Origin: Terriglobia bacterium
Lineage (GTDB): Bacteria > Acidobacteriota > Terriglobia > Terriglobales > Acidobacteriaceae
Length of the DNA: 64,000 nt
Assembly: GCA_021324365.1 (NCBI GenBank)
Contig: JAJPJE010000123.1
Coordinates: 62,001-126,000 of the forward strand
Direction of reading: 5' to 3'
A program made the translations under genes and the position numbers. Under the pieces are notes generated by a model. It saw nothing but the letters and a program-made list of their open reading frames with translations, was not told where the DNA came from and did no database searches. This document shows positions 47,266 to 55,950 of the stretch, in pieces; positions within the stretch are counted from its first letter, which is position 1; every line of letters begins with the position of its first letter.

Positions 47266-48813
47266 TTAGCTGGGTAGTGCTTCCACGGCTTGGCCAGGCA
47301 ACCGCATAATCACCTGTTCAGGTACGGCGATGCCACGCAGCGAACGTTCGAGTGCAGCTGCCAGAGACTGTTGGAATTCCGAGGTAAGCAGCCCGATGTC
47401 GAGCATCAGCGGTTCCAGGCCATTTTGCCTGCATAGAGATAAGGATCCGTTCGGCAACTCCATGGAAATCGTCCAGGCTGACGAAAACGCCGACAGTGCA
47501 TCAGCTTCTTTTTTGCGGGAACACCGGAAATGCCAACTTCCGTCGGCCTCCTCGTCGAAAGCTCCCATGGTCTCCAGTGGGCTACCTAAGAGCTGATTCA
47601 CCTTGAAATCCAGTTCGTCGAACTCGTTAGCTGAGAAAGCCGCTTGCAGGATCTCGCAGATCCTGGTCAGATCTTCTGCTTGCTGCAACTGTTCAGCCGC
47701 CTGCCGCAATGCCAGATTGTTGGCGATCATGTCCTTCTTTGCGATCGTCTGCTTCGCCAATCGTCCCAATTCCAGGAATTCGTGATATTTCAGGTGTTGA
47801 ACGCCGAAGATGATGCCCATCGCGATCACAGTCAGCACCACGCCCACCGAGTTGCCGCCTTGATCCAGCATCAAAAGGCTTAGCAGTCCCAGAGTCGCTG
47901 ATACTCCATAGAGGATGATGACCACCTGCCGATGGCTGAATCCCATCTGCATCAGACGGTGGTGGATATGGTTGCGGTCAGCCGAGAAAAGCGGACGTCC
48001 GCTCAGGAATCTGCGAAGCACAGCCAGGCTCGTGTCTAAGATCGGCAAACCAAAAGCAACCAGGGGGATGGTAACTGCGACTAGCGTCGTCCCCTTTTGC
48101 AATCCCGCAATCGACAACGCGCTCAGCATGAAACCCAGGAACAGACTGCCGCAATCTCCCAAGAAGATGGTTGCCGGGTTGAAGTTGTAACGAAGGAACC
48201 CGATTAATGCGCCGGCAAGCGTAGCAGTCAAAATGGAAACGAGTACGTTGCCGTTAAACAAAGACACGATGAAAACAACGATGGTAGAGAAAAGTGCGGA
48301 CCCGGCAGACAGGCCGTCCAGGCCGTCGATCAGGTTGAACGCATTCGAGATCAGCAGCACCCAGAGAACTGTCAGAGGCAGTGAGATGAAGACGCCAAGT
48401 ACCTGCTGCCCAAACAGCAGTGGAAAGAAGGAGATCCTCACGCCGCCGAAATAAAGCAGCGCTCCGGTCAGGATCTGCACTGAGAACTTTACGAACGCGC
48501 TCAAATTGCGGAGATCGTCCAACAGGCCGAGTAGAAAGACGACGGTTCCACATCCGAGAATCAGGAGCAACTGAAAGACAGAGAAGTTGGTTTTTCCGTT
48601 CTCAACCTGGCTCAGCAGAAGCGCTGCACCGACAGTGATCAGAACAGAAAGGTAAACGCCTATGCCGCCAACACGCGGCATCAGCGACGTGTGCACGTCG
48701 CGATCACGAACCGGCGTGCAGCCCCAGAGCCTCTTCCGAGCTGCATTTCGTACGTTGCGGGTGAGTAGGGCGGATAAAATCGTTCCTGCCGCAAATAGCC
48801 CTAAGTAGTGCAA
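47266..48813 (-). CDS. WecA/TagO-like polyprenyl-phosphate GlcNAc-1-phosphate transferase with cytoplasmic tail
   Basis: A 515-residue MraY/WecA-family enzyme that starts glycan synthesis by loading a sugar phosphate on undecaprenyl phosphate. About ten membrane helices carry the motifs LLDDLRN (Asp pair), NAFNLIDGLDGLSAG, FLGDCGSLFLGF and RNHIHHRL. Typical members end near 350 residues; here about 165 further soluble residues follow (EFLELGRLAKQTIAKKDMIA onward), with a helical stretch and then a beta-rich part. The tail may be regulatory. Upstream of the GT2-methyltransferase gene on the same strand. Confidence 0.93.
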   Translation of the reverse strand: MHYLGLFAAGTILSALLTRNVRNAARKRLWGCTPVRDRDVHTSLMPRVGGIGVYLSVLITVGAALLLSQVENGKTNFSVFQLLLILGCGTVVFLLGLLDDLRNLSAFVKFSVQILTGALLYFGGVRISFFPLLFGQQVLGVFISLPLTVLWVLLISNAFNLIDGLDGLSAGSALFSTIVVFIVSLFNGNVLVSILTATLAGALIGFLRYNFNPATIFLGDCGSLFLGFMLSALSIAGLQKGTTLVAVTIPLVAFGLPILDTSLAVLRRFLSGRPLFSADRNHIHHRLMQMGFSHRQVVIILYGVSATLGLLSLLMLDQGGNSVGVVLTVIAMGIIFGVQHLKYHEFLELGRLAKQTIAKKDMIANNLALRQAAEQLQQAEDLTRICEILQAAFSANEFDELDFKVNQLLGSPLETMGAFDEEADGSWHFRCSRKKEADALSAFSSAWTISMELPNGSLSLCRQNGLEPLMLDIGLLTSEFQQSLAAALERSLRGIAVPEQVIMRLPGQAVEALPS

Positions 48814-48953
48814 AGTCTCTCCGTCGTTGGTCTTAAATAGGCCCGGCTTTGAATATAGGGTGAGGTGGGGAAAAGGAGCAATTACCAGACGGGTTACTGC
48901 GGTAACTCGGGGCTATCGAGGGTCGTAGGACTGCTGTGAGGCCTGTGTCCTTG

Positions 48954-49229
48954 CTAAATTCCGAGTTTTTTAACTTCCTCGTTGTAGTACTTGCGATAGA
49001 GAATGTCCCATTCCTGGCTGCCTTCCAGGATGGTACGGCGCTGGCTCTCGATCTTCTGCCGCGCAGCCTGATCGATTTTTGCCTCTTCGTTAAAGAGCTC
49101 TTCCAGAATCTTACGAACTTCCAGCCTGATGGTATTGCGGTCTTCGATGAAGTCGACCTTCTCCATGTCCGCCAGAGCGTCGGTGACGCTATGGGCAAGC
49201 CGATTCACTTTGTCGCGACTGACTCTCAC
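48954..49229 (-). CDS. DUF507 family protein
   Basis: A 91-residue DUF507 protein (MRVSRDKVNRLAHSVTDALA, DFIEDRNTIRLEVRKILEEL, QEWDILYRKYYNEEVKKLGI). Largely helical and highly charged; function unknown. Its ATG overlaps the stop of the upstream DUF507 gene by four bases (ATGA), so the two are made together and probably form a complex. Confidence 0.92.
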   Translation of the reverse strand: MRVSRDKVNRLAHSVTDALADMEKVDFIEDRNTIRLEVRKILEELFNEEAKIDQAARQKIESQRRTILEGSQEWDILYRKYYNEEVKKLGI

Positions 49230-49504
49230 AGCACCGCCTTATATTTCCGCACCAGCTCGTTCTTTACCTTCTTGAACATCTCCTGGTAATTGGCGCCGGT
49301 CTTCTTCATTTCGTCCGAATAGGCCTCGAGGATGGCACGAACTTCGTCATTGATGCGGTCTTCCAGCGTCAACTCATCCAGCAAAGCGGCATGGACGCGT
49401 TCCACTACCGGGCCTTGTTCAGGAGCCTCGATGAACTCACCTTCCTTGAGCTTCTTCGTAAGTTGTTTCGCAAGATAGCCGACGTATTCTTTGGAAAAGA
49501 GCAT
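49226..49504 (-). CDS. DUF507 family protein, partner
   Basis: A 92-residue DUF507 paralogue (MLFSKEYVGYLAKQLTKKLK, LTLEDRINDEVRAILEAYSD, EMFKKVKNELVRKYKAVL). The ATG at 49504 fits the family N-terminus; the frame is open further but overlaps the divergent gene at 49689. Function unknown; pairs of such genes recur across Acidobacteriota and Deltaproteobacteria, as I recall. Confidence 0.9.
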   Translation of the reverse strand: MLFSKEYVGYLAKQLTKKLKEGEFIEAPEQGPVVERVHAALLDELTLEDRINDEVRAILEAYSDEMKKTGANYQEMFKKVKNELVRKYKAVL

Positions 49505-49688
49505 GTGTGCGCAGATAAGTATAGGTAAACAAAAAAGTTTAACATACCGATCCTTGCTTCCCGCTGCTGCAGTTCTTCGCAAACCGCGCAGGCGTCTTTT
49601 TGAGCGTGTATTCCGGCCAGAGGCTCGCACCGGGGAGTATGATGAGCATAGGAGGCCCACCTCCTGAGAATGGAAGGGGCGGGAGTAC

Positions 49689-50159
49689 ATGCTTCTCATG
49701 CAGGAAGATCTCACCACAATCAAGGATGACATGATTGCCTTCATCGAAGGCCATGGCATGCGCAGGTTTCACGGATACGTTGGAGAGGAGGTCCAGACCG
49801 TCATGTGGGATCTCAACTCCAATCTGGAAACCTGGAAAGATTTTGTTGAGTTGGCTAAGCATAGCGGAGCAACGTTTCTCACCATGAACCACCTTCAACT
49901 CGACCGAGAGGATGTCGACTTCCTCGTCGAGCGCCTTCGCAACGCTGCCTACGCCAGCGAAGAAGATGTAGAAGAGGCCCGTTGGCTGCGTGCTTACGTT
50001 GGAAAAACCGGTTTCGTGCAACTTGGATTCCCACATCAGGGAGGGATGTTTGTCTGCGAAATCTCGACTGAGTGGTACGAACGGTACCAGCGTCTGCTCG
50101 ATATGGCCGAGGACCTCGGTGGCATCCCCTTTGAGACCGATCAGGACGACGAGAGATAA
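49689..50159 (+). CDS. Conserved-looking cytoplasmic protein of unknown function
   Basis: A 156-residue acidic protein (MLLMQEDLTTIKDDMIAFIE, HGYVGEEVQTVMWDLNSNLE, RWLRAYVGKTGFVQLGFPHQ). No signal peptide, membrane helix or known motif. GGGCGGGAG lies just before the ATG. The alpha-beta pattern and an even spread of Trp/Phe suggest a folded enzyme or regulator, but I cannot assign it. It lies directly upstream of recJ with a 97-base gap. Confidence 0.7.
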   Translation: MLLMQEDLTTIKDDMIAFIEGHGMRRFHGYVGEEVQTVMWDLNSNLETWKDFVELAKHSGATFLTMNHLQLDREDVDFLVERLRNAAYASEEDVEEARWLRAYVGKTGFVQLGFPHQGGMFVCEISTEWYERYQRLLDMAEDLGGIPFETDQDDER

Positions 50160-50256
50160 GTCAGATCGGGTGAAGTAGGAAGGAAAGCACAAAGTAAAAA
50201 CTTGTCTTCGACTACGGACGACGACCGATTACCACGAACTAATGGTACCCTGACCG

Positions 50257-52041
50257 TTGCCGCTTCCAGGTTCCCGAACAGTGCGCTGGGTCTTTCGAAC
50301 TGCCGATGTAAATCAGGTCGCCGCACTTGAGCGGGCGCTCAAAATCCCCAAAGTTCTCGCTGTTCTGCTCGCGAATCGCGGTATCACCACGCCAGAAGAA
50401 GCCCAGTCTTTTCTCGCGCCCTCTATTTCCGGGCTGCATTCTCCGTATTCTATGCTCGGGATGCACGCGGCAGTCGAGCGCATTCGGGCCGCCATCGAGC
50501 GCAAAGAATCCATTCTCATTTACGGCGATTACGACGTCGACGGCACCACCGCTGTCGTGATCCTGAAAACGGCGATCGAGATTTGCGGTGGCATCGTCCA
50601 GTTTCATGTGCCTCACCGTATTAAAGAGGGCTACGGCATGAAGGACGATGTGATCGAGCGTGCCGCTGCCGAAGGCGTCCGCCTGATCATCAGTGTAGAT
50701 ACTGGCATCCGCGCTTTTTCGGCGGCGGAAGCCGCGCATCGGTTTGGCGTGGATTTGATTGTCACCGATCACCATCTGCCCGAGACAGAGCACGGTGTTC
50801 CGCGTGCTCTGGCTGTTTTGAATCCGAATCAGTCTGGCTGCAGCTATCCATGCAAGGTGCTCTGCGGCGCGGGAGTGGCCTTCAAAGTCGCACAGGCGTT
50901 GCTGGAAGCCACCGACCGCTCGCGTCTGCTGCCTTCGTTTATCAAGATGGTTGCCATCGCCACCGTTGCCGACGCGGTTCCGCTGACCGGAGAAAACCGT
51001 ATCTTCACCAAGCTTGGCCTTGAAGGGCTGCGCCGGCCGATGAGTGCAGGGCTCAAAGCCATTCTAGAGGTTTCCTCTCTGGACGGTTCCCGTCCCATCA
51101 CCACCGGCGACATTGCGTTTCGGGTGGCTCCCCGGCTCAATGCAGCCGGGCGCATGGACGTCGCTCAGACCGTTATTGACCTTTTCAGTGAGAAGGATCC
51201 GCAGCGAGCTCGGGAAATCGCGGAGCGCCTTACTGTTCTGAACGGCGAACGTCAGCAGCAAGAAGCGCAGATCATCAAGGAAATCGAAGAACGGGTGACG
51301 GCCGCTCCTGAGTTGTGCAACGCCTACTGCATGGTACTGGATGGTCAAGGCTGGCACCGGGGCGTGATCGGCATTGCGGCGACACGTGTCGTGGAGCGAT
51401 ATGGCCGGCCTGCCATTGTTCTTTCGCGCGATAGGGACGAGGCGCATGGGTCTGGACGATCGATTCATAACTTTCACCTGCTGGAGGCATTGGAATCGTG
51501 CCAGGACCTCTTTACGCGTTTTGGCGGCCACGCCCATGCCGTGGGGCTGGCGCTGCCCTGCCAACACATACCCGAACTCCGGCACAAATTGGATGCCTAT
51601 GCGCGTCAGCGGCTCACGGAATCGGACTTCCTTCCGGTACTTCACGTTGACGCAGAACTACCCTGGGCAGAAATCACTCCGCGGTTGTTCCAGGCAGTTT
51701 CACGCCTCGAACCCTATGGAATGGCAAATCCGGAGCCGGTTTTCATAACTCGTAACGCTCGACTAGCGCTGCCGCCGCGTATCATCAAAGAGAAGCACGT
51801 CAAGTTCCGCCTGGCGCCGAACCACGGGCATGCTGGCCGCCCGTGGGACGCACTCGCCTGGCGGATGGCAGAGCGTTGCAGCCAGGAAGGATTACTGGTG
51901 GGCGACAACATTGACGTAGCATTCACCATGGAGCACAACGATCACCCCGATTTTGGTGGCCTCGAGTTGCGATTAGAGGATTTCTTGCGATCGGAGTCTG
52001 TCCCGAAGACGACCGCTGCTGCTGGAGCTACTCACTCCTGA
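50257..52041 (+). CDS. recJ: Single-stranded-DNA-specific exonuclease RecJ
   Basis: A 594-residue RecJ of the DHH family, degrading single-stranded DNA 5' to 3' in recombination and repair. Motifs: ILIYGDYDVDGTTAVVIL, VSVDTGIRA, IVTDHHLPE (the DHH), FRVAPRLNAAGRM, and DHHA1-type FGGHAHAVGLAL. The C-terminal OB domain follows at about 460-580. The start is uncertain between a TTG at 50257 and a GTG at 50281; neither has a strong Shine-Dalgarno. Confidence 0.95.
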   Translation: MPLPGSRTVRWVFRTADVNQVAALERALKIPKVLAVLLANRGITTPEEAQSFLAPSISGLHSPYSMLGMHAAVERIRAAIERKESILIYGDYDVDGTTAVVILKTAIEICGGIVQFHVPHRIKEGYGMKDDVIERAAAEGVRLIISVDTGIRAFSAAEAAHRFGVDLIVTDHHLPETEHGVPRALAVLNPNQSGCSYPCKVLCGAGVAFKVAQALLEATDRSRLLPSFIKMVAIATVADAVPLTGENRIFTKLGLEGLRRPMSAGLKAILEVSSLDGSRPITTGDIAFRVAPRLNAAGRMDVAQTVIDLFSEKDPQRAREIAERLTVLNGERQQQEAQIIKEIEERVTAAPELCNAYCMVLDGQGWHRGVIGIAATRVVERYGRPAIVLSRDRDEAHGSGRSIHNFHLLEALESCQDLFTRFGGHAHAVGLALPCQHIPELRHKLDAYARQRLTESDFLPVLHVDAELPWAEITPRLFQAVSRLEPYGMANPEPVFITRNARLALPPRIIKEKHVKFRLAPNHGHAGRPWDALAWRMAERCSQEGLLVGDNIDVAFTMEHNDHPDFGGLELRLEDFLRSESVPKTTAAAGATHS

Positions 52042-52227
52042 AGTTCCGTTTACGTTAACGGTCGTTTTGAGATCCGAGACTGCACACGGTTAGTGCTGCA
52101 AATCGAGTTTTTATAATTTCCACAGCCACCCCAGAGTTCCTGATTCGATCTAAAATAAAGATTCGCGTCCACGACCGAAGGCATAAACCTCTTCACATTG
52201 TTTTTCGCAACAGAGCCGGAGGGCTCC

Positions 52228-52482
52228 ATGGTTTCGAAATGCGCCAATCCGCTTTGTTCTGCTTCCTTCCGCTACTTCCGTGAGGGACGCCTGTTCGAAA
52301 TTGAAGTAATGGCGCGTCGGTCCACGCCCGATTCCACGACAGCTCGCAAGCCGCACCGCAAGGTCGAGTATTTCTGGTTGTGTCCTGACTGCGCCCGGGA
52401 GTGGACAGTCAGGCTCGATGGCGATCGCGGAGTTGTAACTGTACCAATTGCCGGAACCGCGGCGCGGCACGCGACCGCGTAA
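52228..52482 (+). CDS. Small Cys4 putative zinc-ribbon protein (paralogue of 18849-19118)
   Basis: An 84-residue protein with Cys5/Cys10 (CANPLCSASFRYFREGRLF) and Cys52/Cys55 (FWLCPDCAREWTVRL), the same architecture and linker wording as the gene at 18849. GGAGGG sits just before the ATG at 52228; the frame opens 30 bases earlier. The middle segment (about 28-46) is basic and variable. Function unknown. It converges with a glycosyltransferase gene 7 bases away. Confidence 0.75.
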   Translation: MVSKCANPLCSASFRYFREGRLFEIEVMARRSTPDSTTARKPHRKVEYFWLCPDCAREWTVRLDGDRGVVTVPIAGTAARHATA

Positions 52483-52488
52483 CTTCGT

Positions 52489-53259
52489 TCAAGCAGATTT
52501 GGAAGTGACGAGGCTTGGTTCTGCCTTGATCTTGTCGTATTTCCCGGTCGCGCCCGCCCACCGGATCCAGAGCATCTCCAGGAACATCTTGAAGCCGTCC
52601 GTAACCGGGTTGATCTTTGAACGGTTATCGTGCGCCCACTCCACAGGGACCTCGACGATCTTGTAGCCCATTTTTCGCGCGATAAACAGAATCTCAGGAT
52701 CGAAACCCCAGCGCTCGATCATCTGCCGTGAAAAAACCGATTCGCCTACCGAACGGGAAAAGGCTTTGAATCCGCATTGTGTGTCCTTGTAGGGGAGGCC
52801 GAGCGTGATGCGGAGAAGCAAATTGAAGACACGTCCGAATACCTGGCGATAAAGCGGCTGCCGTTTGTTCTGCAATTCCACCTGAAGCCATCGCGAGCCA
52901 ATTGCCATATCCGCGCCTCCGCGTAGTGCAGCGAAGAGCTTCGGAGCTTCCTCTATCGGGGATGACAGGTCTGCGTCTGTGAAAAGAATGACGTCGCCGC
53001 GAGCGTTCAATACGCCGTTACGAACAGTGAAGCCTTTGCCGCGATTTCCGGGGTTCTCCAGCAAGCGGACACAAGGATTCCTGCGCGCGTAAGAGCGGAC
53101 GATCTCAGCGGTGTTGTCGCGGGAGCCATCGTTGATAACAATGATCTCCAGCGGCCACTGCTGCTGTTCCGCGAAGGCGAGGATATGGTCGAGCGAGGAC
53201 GCGATACGTGCGCTTTCGTTATAGGCCGGAATGACAATGGTATAGCTGGTTGCTTTCAT
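52489..53259 (-). CDS. GT2 glycosyltransferase, dolichyl-phosphate glucosyltransferase type
   Basis: A 256-residue GT-A enzyme: YTIVIPAYNESARIASSLDH, VINDGSRDNTAEIV, FTDADLSSPIEEA (DxD-like), and DTQCGFKAFSR, a block typical of polyprenyl/dolichyl-phosphate beta-glucosyltransferases (ALG5/DPM1-like). It probably makes a lipid-linked hexose for export or protein/glycan decoration. No membrane helix at the C-terminus. It appears monocistronic. Confidence 0.9.
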   Translation of the reverse strand: MKATSYTIVIPAYNESARIASSLDHILAFAEQQQWPLEIIVINDGSRDNTAEIVRSYARRNPCVRLLENPGNRGKGFTVRNGVLNARGDVILFTDADLSSPIEEAPKLFAALRGGADMAIGSRWLQVELQNKRQPLYRQVFGRVFNLLLRITLGLPYKDTQCGFKAFSRSVGESVFSRQMIERWGFDPEILFIARKMGYKIVEVPVEWAHDNRSKINPVTDGFKMFLEMLWIRWAGATGKYDKIKAEPSLVTSKSA

Positions 53260-53406
53260 CAGGAACTTAGACGCACGCTGATTTCTACTCGTTACCCGCC
53301 TTGAGTCTCCAAATTAAAATAAATCTACGTTCGCCGGTTCTTCGTCTGGTTTCAGCCTTATACCAGTGAAATATGGTGACGAATCACAATTGTACTCGGG
53401 TGTTCC

Positions 53407-54390
53407 TCAGGCCGCCTTATGTTCTTGCAGCAGGCGGAAAAGACTGTCTACGATCTGCGGATCCCACAAGCCACGCTGGGCTTCTTCCTGCATGGTTTTC
53501 ACCGCCTGGTCGTGGGAAAGTGCAGGTTTGTAGGGCCGAGCTGTCCGTAAAGCATCGTAAACATCAACCGCCTGCAAGATGCGGGCGAGCAGGGGAATAT
53601 CGGCTCCCGCCAGGCGGTCGGGGTAACCGCTGCCATCCCAGTGCTCGTGGTGGTGACGGATAATCGGCAGTACGGGGCGAAGCGACTTTAATGGACGGCA
53701 GATGTTCTCGCCCGCAATGGGATGTTGCCGCATGATGTCCCACTCCGCGGGAGTGAGATTCGAACCTTTCTTGAGGACATCATCGGGTACAGTGATTTTG
53801 CCAATATCGTGCAAATACCCGCCGCGCCGCAGGGCGACGAGATCTTCTTCCGAGAGTCCTAGGAACTTGCCTAAGTGTTCGGCGTAGGCCGCAAGTCGTT
53901 CGCAATGGCCGGCAGTATACGGATCTCGCGCTTCGACACTCAAGGCCAGCGTACATAGGACGTCTTCAGCGTTCTCCAGTTCGTCGGTGAACTCCTTCAA
54001 TTTCAGCAGCGACTTCACTCTGGCGAAGAGTTCTTCCGGGAAGATGGGTTTGTTCAGGAAGTCGTCAGCACCCATTTCGATGCCATGCAGTTTATCTTCC
54101 CGGTCGCTGAGGCCGGTGATAAGAACAATGGGAATCAGGCGCGTTTCTGGATTCGACTTCAGGTCGTGGCAAAGTTCGTAGCCCGACTTCCCTGGCATGA
54201 TAATGTCGAGAAGAATCAGGTCTGGCGGCCCTTTGATGATAGCGGCAGCGGCCTCTTCAGCGCTGTTCGCCGTCTGGATGTCATAGTCGTACCGCGACAG
54301 AAGCTCCTTCAACAGGAACGCATTGTCGCGATTGTCATCGACGATCAGAATTTTTGGCACACGTTTTTGCGGAGGGCCGACAAGGTCCAT
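53407..54390 (-). CDS. Response regulator with HD-GYP phosphodiesterase domain
   Basis: A 327-residue protein. The receiver (about 12-130) has VDDNRDN, phosphoacceptor Asp62 (LILLDIIMPG) and Lys in FLNKPI. The HD-GYP domain (about 150-325) has HCERLAAYAEHLGK, YLHDIGKITVPD and HHEHWDGSGYPDRL, the full metal-binding and GYP motifs. It probably hydrolyses cyclic di-GMP when phosphorylated. No kinase is adjacent. Confidence 0.95.
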   Translation of the reverse strand: MDLVGPPQKRVPKILIVDDNRDNAFLLKELLSRYDYDIQTANSAEEAAAAIIKGPPDLILLDIIMPGKSGYELCHDLKSNPETRLIPIVLITGLSDREDKLHGIEMGADDFLNKPIFPEELFARVKSLLKLKEFTDELENAEDVLCTLALSVEARDPYTAGHCERLAAYAEHLGKFLGLSEEDLVALRRGGYLHDIGKITVPDDVLKKGSNLTPAEWDIMRQHPIAGENICRPLKSLRPVLPIIRHHHEHWDGSGYPDRLAGADIPLLARILQAVDVYDALRTARPYKPALSHDQAVKTMQEEAQRGLWDPQIVDSLFRLLQEHKAA

Positions 54391-54471
54391 TGTTGTGGTG
54401 GGAAGAGAATCCGGCTCGATTGGTTGTATTACCGAATTGAGCGAAGCGCTCGGCTGGCGTACGCTTTGGCT

Positions 54472-55179
54472 ATGACACGTAATTTTTCATCACTGTTCAT
54501 CTTCATCAGTTCCATCGCCATAGCTACCGTCCTTGGTTCTTCTCCCGCCTCGGCCGTTTCCAAAGCGCATGTCATCACATTTGGGAAATGGACTACGGTA
54601 CCCCTGTTCGTCGGCCCGGAAGAAAAACAGAAAGTTGAGATCAAGATCCGTCCGCTGATGGTGGATACGCGCGTCAAAGAATTCACTACCGGCGATCCGC
54701 ACGATGTCACCGACCGGTTGTTCGTGGTGCGTAAGGCGTATCGCCTAAACGACTGGCTGCCGGACGATCCGGACAACAAGACTCACCGCTGGAAGTGGCA
54801 GCGGGGTGGATGGTTGCTGGTCGACAGAAGCAGTGGCAGAGTTGCACCTTTGAATTTGCCTCTCTTCGACCCCTTTTACTCGAATGCCGTGTGGTTCCGG
54901 GATTTCGCCGGTTACTGCGGCATCTCCGACAATGGCGAGCGCGTCTTCGCCATGGTGGCGCAGTTGGGTCGCAAAAAACCGGTTGTGAAGCAGGAGTTGG
55001 GCAAGGCTAAGGGCAACGACACGCCGGATTCCGAGTGTGCTACCCCGGAGTGGCAACGCGAACCTACACGTGTTACCTTCCAACAAACCGGCGGTCAAAA
55101 GGTCGTGTTTACCATCCATGCGCACGCCACCGAAATGGCAACCAAGGATGACTCCGACGCAGATGACGATGCCAAGTAG
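54472..55179 (+). CDS. Secreted protein of unknown function
   Basis: A 235-residue protein with a signal peptide (SSLFIFISSIAIATVLGSSP, cleavage near ASAV). The mature part (VITFGKWTTVPLFVGPEEKQ ... THRWKWQRGGWLLVDRSSGR ... VWFRDFAGYCGISDNGERVF) looks like a beta-propeller-like or beta-sandwich domain with two Cys, and the tail is rich in Asp/Lys. I do not recognise a family. The ORF is open much further left, but only this ATG gives a signal peptide. It is followed after 12 bases by the FmdE-like gene. Confidence 0.7.
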   Translation: MTRNFSSLFIFISSIAIATVLGSSPASAVSKAHVITFGKWTTVPLFVGPEEKQKVEIKIRPLMVDTRVKEFTTGDPHDVTDRLFVVRKAYRLNDWLPDDPDNKTHRWKWQRGGWLLVDRSSGRVAPLNLPLFDPFYSNAVWFRDFAGYCGISDNGERVFAMVAQLGRKKPVVKQELGKAKGNDTPDSECATPEWQREPTRVTFQQTGGQKVVFTIHAHATEMATKDDSDADDDAK

Positions 55180-55191
55180 TTGTACTAAGAC

Positions 55192-55782
55192 ATGAAATCT
55201 CTCGACGAACTACTTCAGGACGCAGCGCAAGCGCATGGTCATCTTTGCGCCGGACAAGTGCTGGGAGTCCGGATGGCGATGCTCGGTCTGCAGAAATTGG
55301 GAATCGAAGACCCGCATGGCTCAGACCGCAAGCGTCTGGTGACTTTCGTCGAGATTGATCGCTGCGCCACCGATGCCGTTGCAGTTGTGACCGGCTGCCG
55401 GTTGGGAAAGCGTGCACTCAAATTTCGCGACTGGGGCAAGGTGGCGGCGACGTTTGTCGATGTGAGTAACGGCCATGCAGTACGGATCGCGGCGAAAGAA
55501 TCGTCGAAGTCTTTAGCGAAGACGATGCATCCCGAGATCGAAGGCAAGAACCAGCAGCAGATGGCCGCATATCGCCAAATGCCGGACGAAGATTTGTTCG
55601 ACGTTCAGTGGGTGAAAGTCGACCTCGGCAATGAAGAATTTCCGGGGTATAAGGGCGAGCGCGTCGTCTGCGAAAAGTGTGGAGAAGGCATCAACTTCAA
55701 ACGCGAAGTGCGACGCGATGGAAGAGTGTTGTGTCGGGGATGCGCGGGGGAAAGTTACTACGAAGTCGTTGATGGTCGGTAA
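55192..55782 (+). CDS. FmdE-like protein with C-terminal zinc ribbon
   Basis: A 196-residue protein. The FmdE-type domain (1-135) has AHGHLCAGQVLGVRMAMLGL (His/Cys metal site) and VEIDRCATDAVAVVTGCRLG. A C-terminal ribbon has CEKCGEGINF and CRGCAG. FmdE homologues occur in organisms without methanogenesis and probably bind a metal-cofactor intermediate, for example in molybdopterin-enzyme maturation; the actual role here is unknown. Confidence 0.88.
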   Translation: MKSLDELLQDAAQAHGHLCAGQVLGVRMAMLGLQKLGIEDPHGSDRKRLVTFVEIDRCATDAVAVVTGCRLGKRALKFRDWGKVAATFVDVSNGHAVRIAAKESSKSLAKTMHPEIEGKNQQQMAAYRQMPDEDLFDVQWVKVDLGNEEFPGYKGERVVCEKCGEGINFKREVRRDGRVLCRGCAGESYYEVVDGR

Positions 55783-55829
55783 TCGGTCGTTAGCATTTTC
55801 AAATGGTGGCATGCTTGCGCCGGGTGAAC

Positions 55830-55915
55830 TCTTTAACTGCCATGTCGAGCGCAGCGAGATATCACTATCTTCGACAATAGGGCTTCCTCGCCTGCCCCTC
55901 GAAATGACAGCCACG
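55830..55915. repeat. Dispersed intergenic repeat-like segment
   Basis: The segment around TGTCGAGCGCAGCGAGATAT and CCCCTCGAAATGACAG has the wording of a very common bacterial intergenic element (its chance translation HVERSEIS ... LEMT recurs in spurious ORFs of many genomes, from memory). No gene is supported between 55783 and 55950. Confidence 0.4.
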
Positions 55916-55950
55916 ATCTTTCGGCCCGAGCCAATGACACCCAGCACCGA

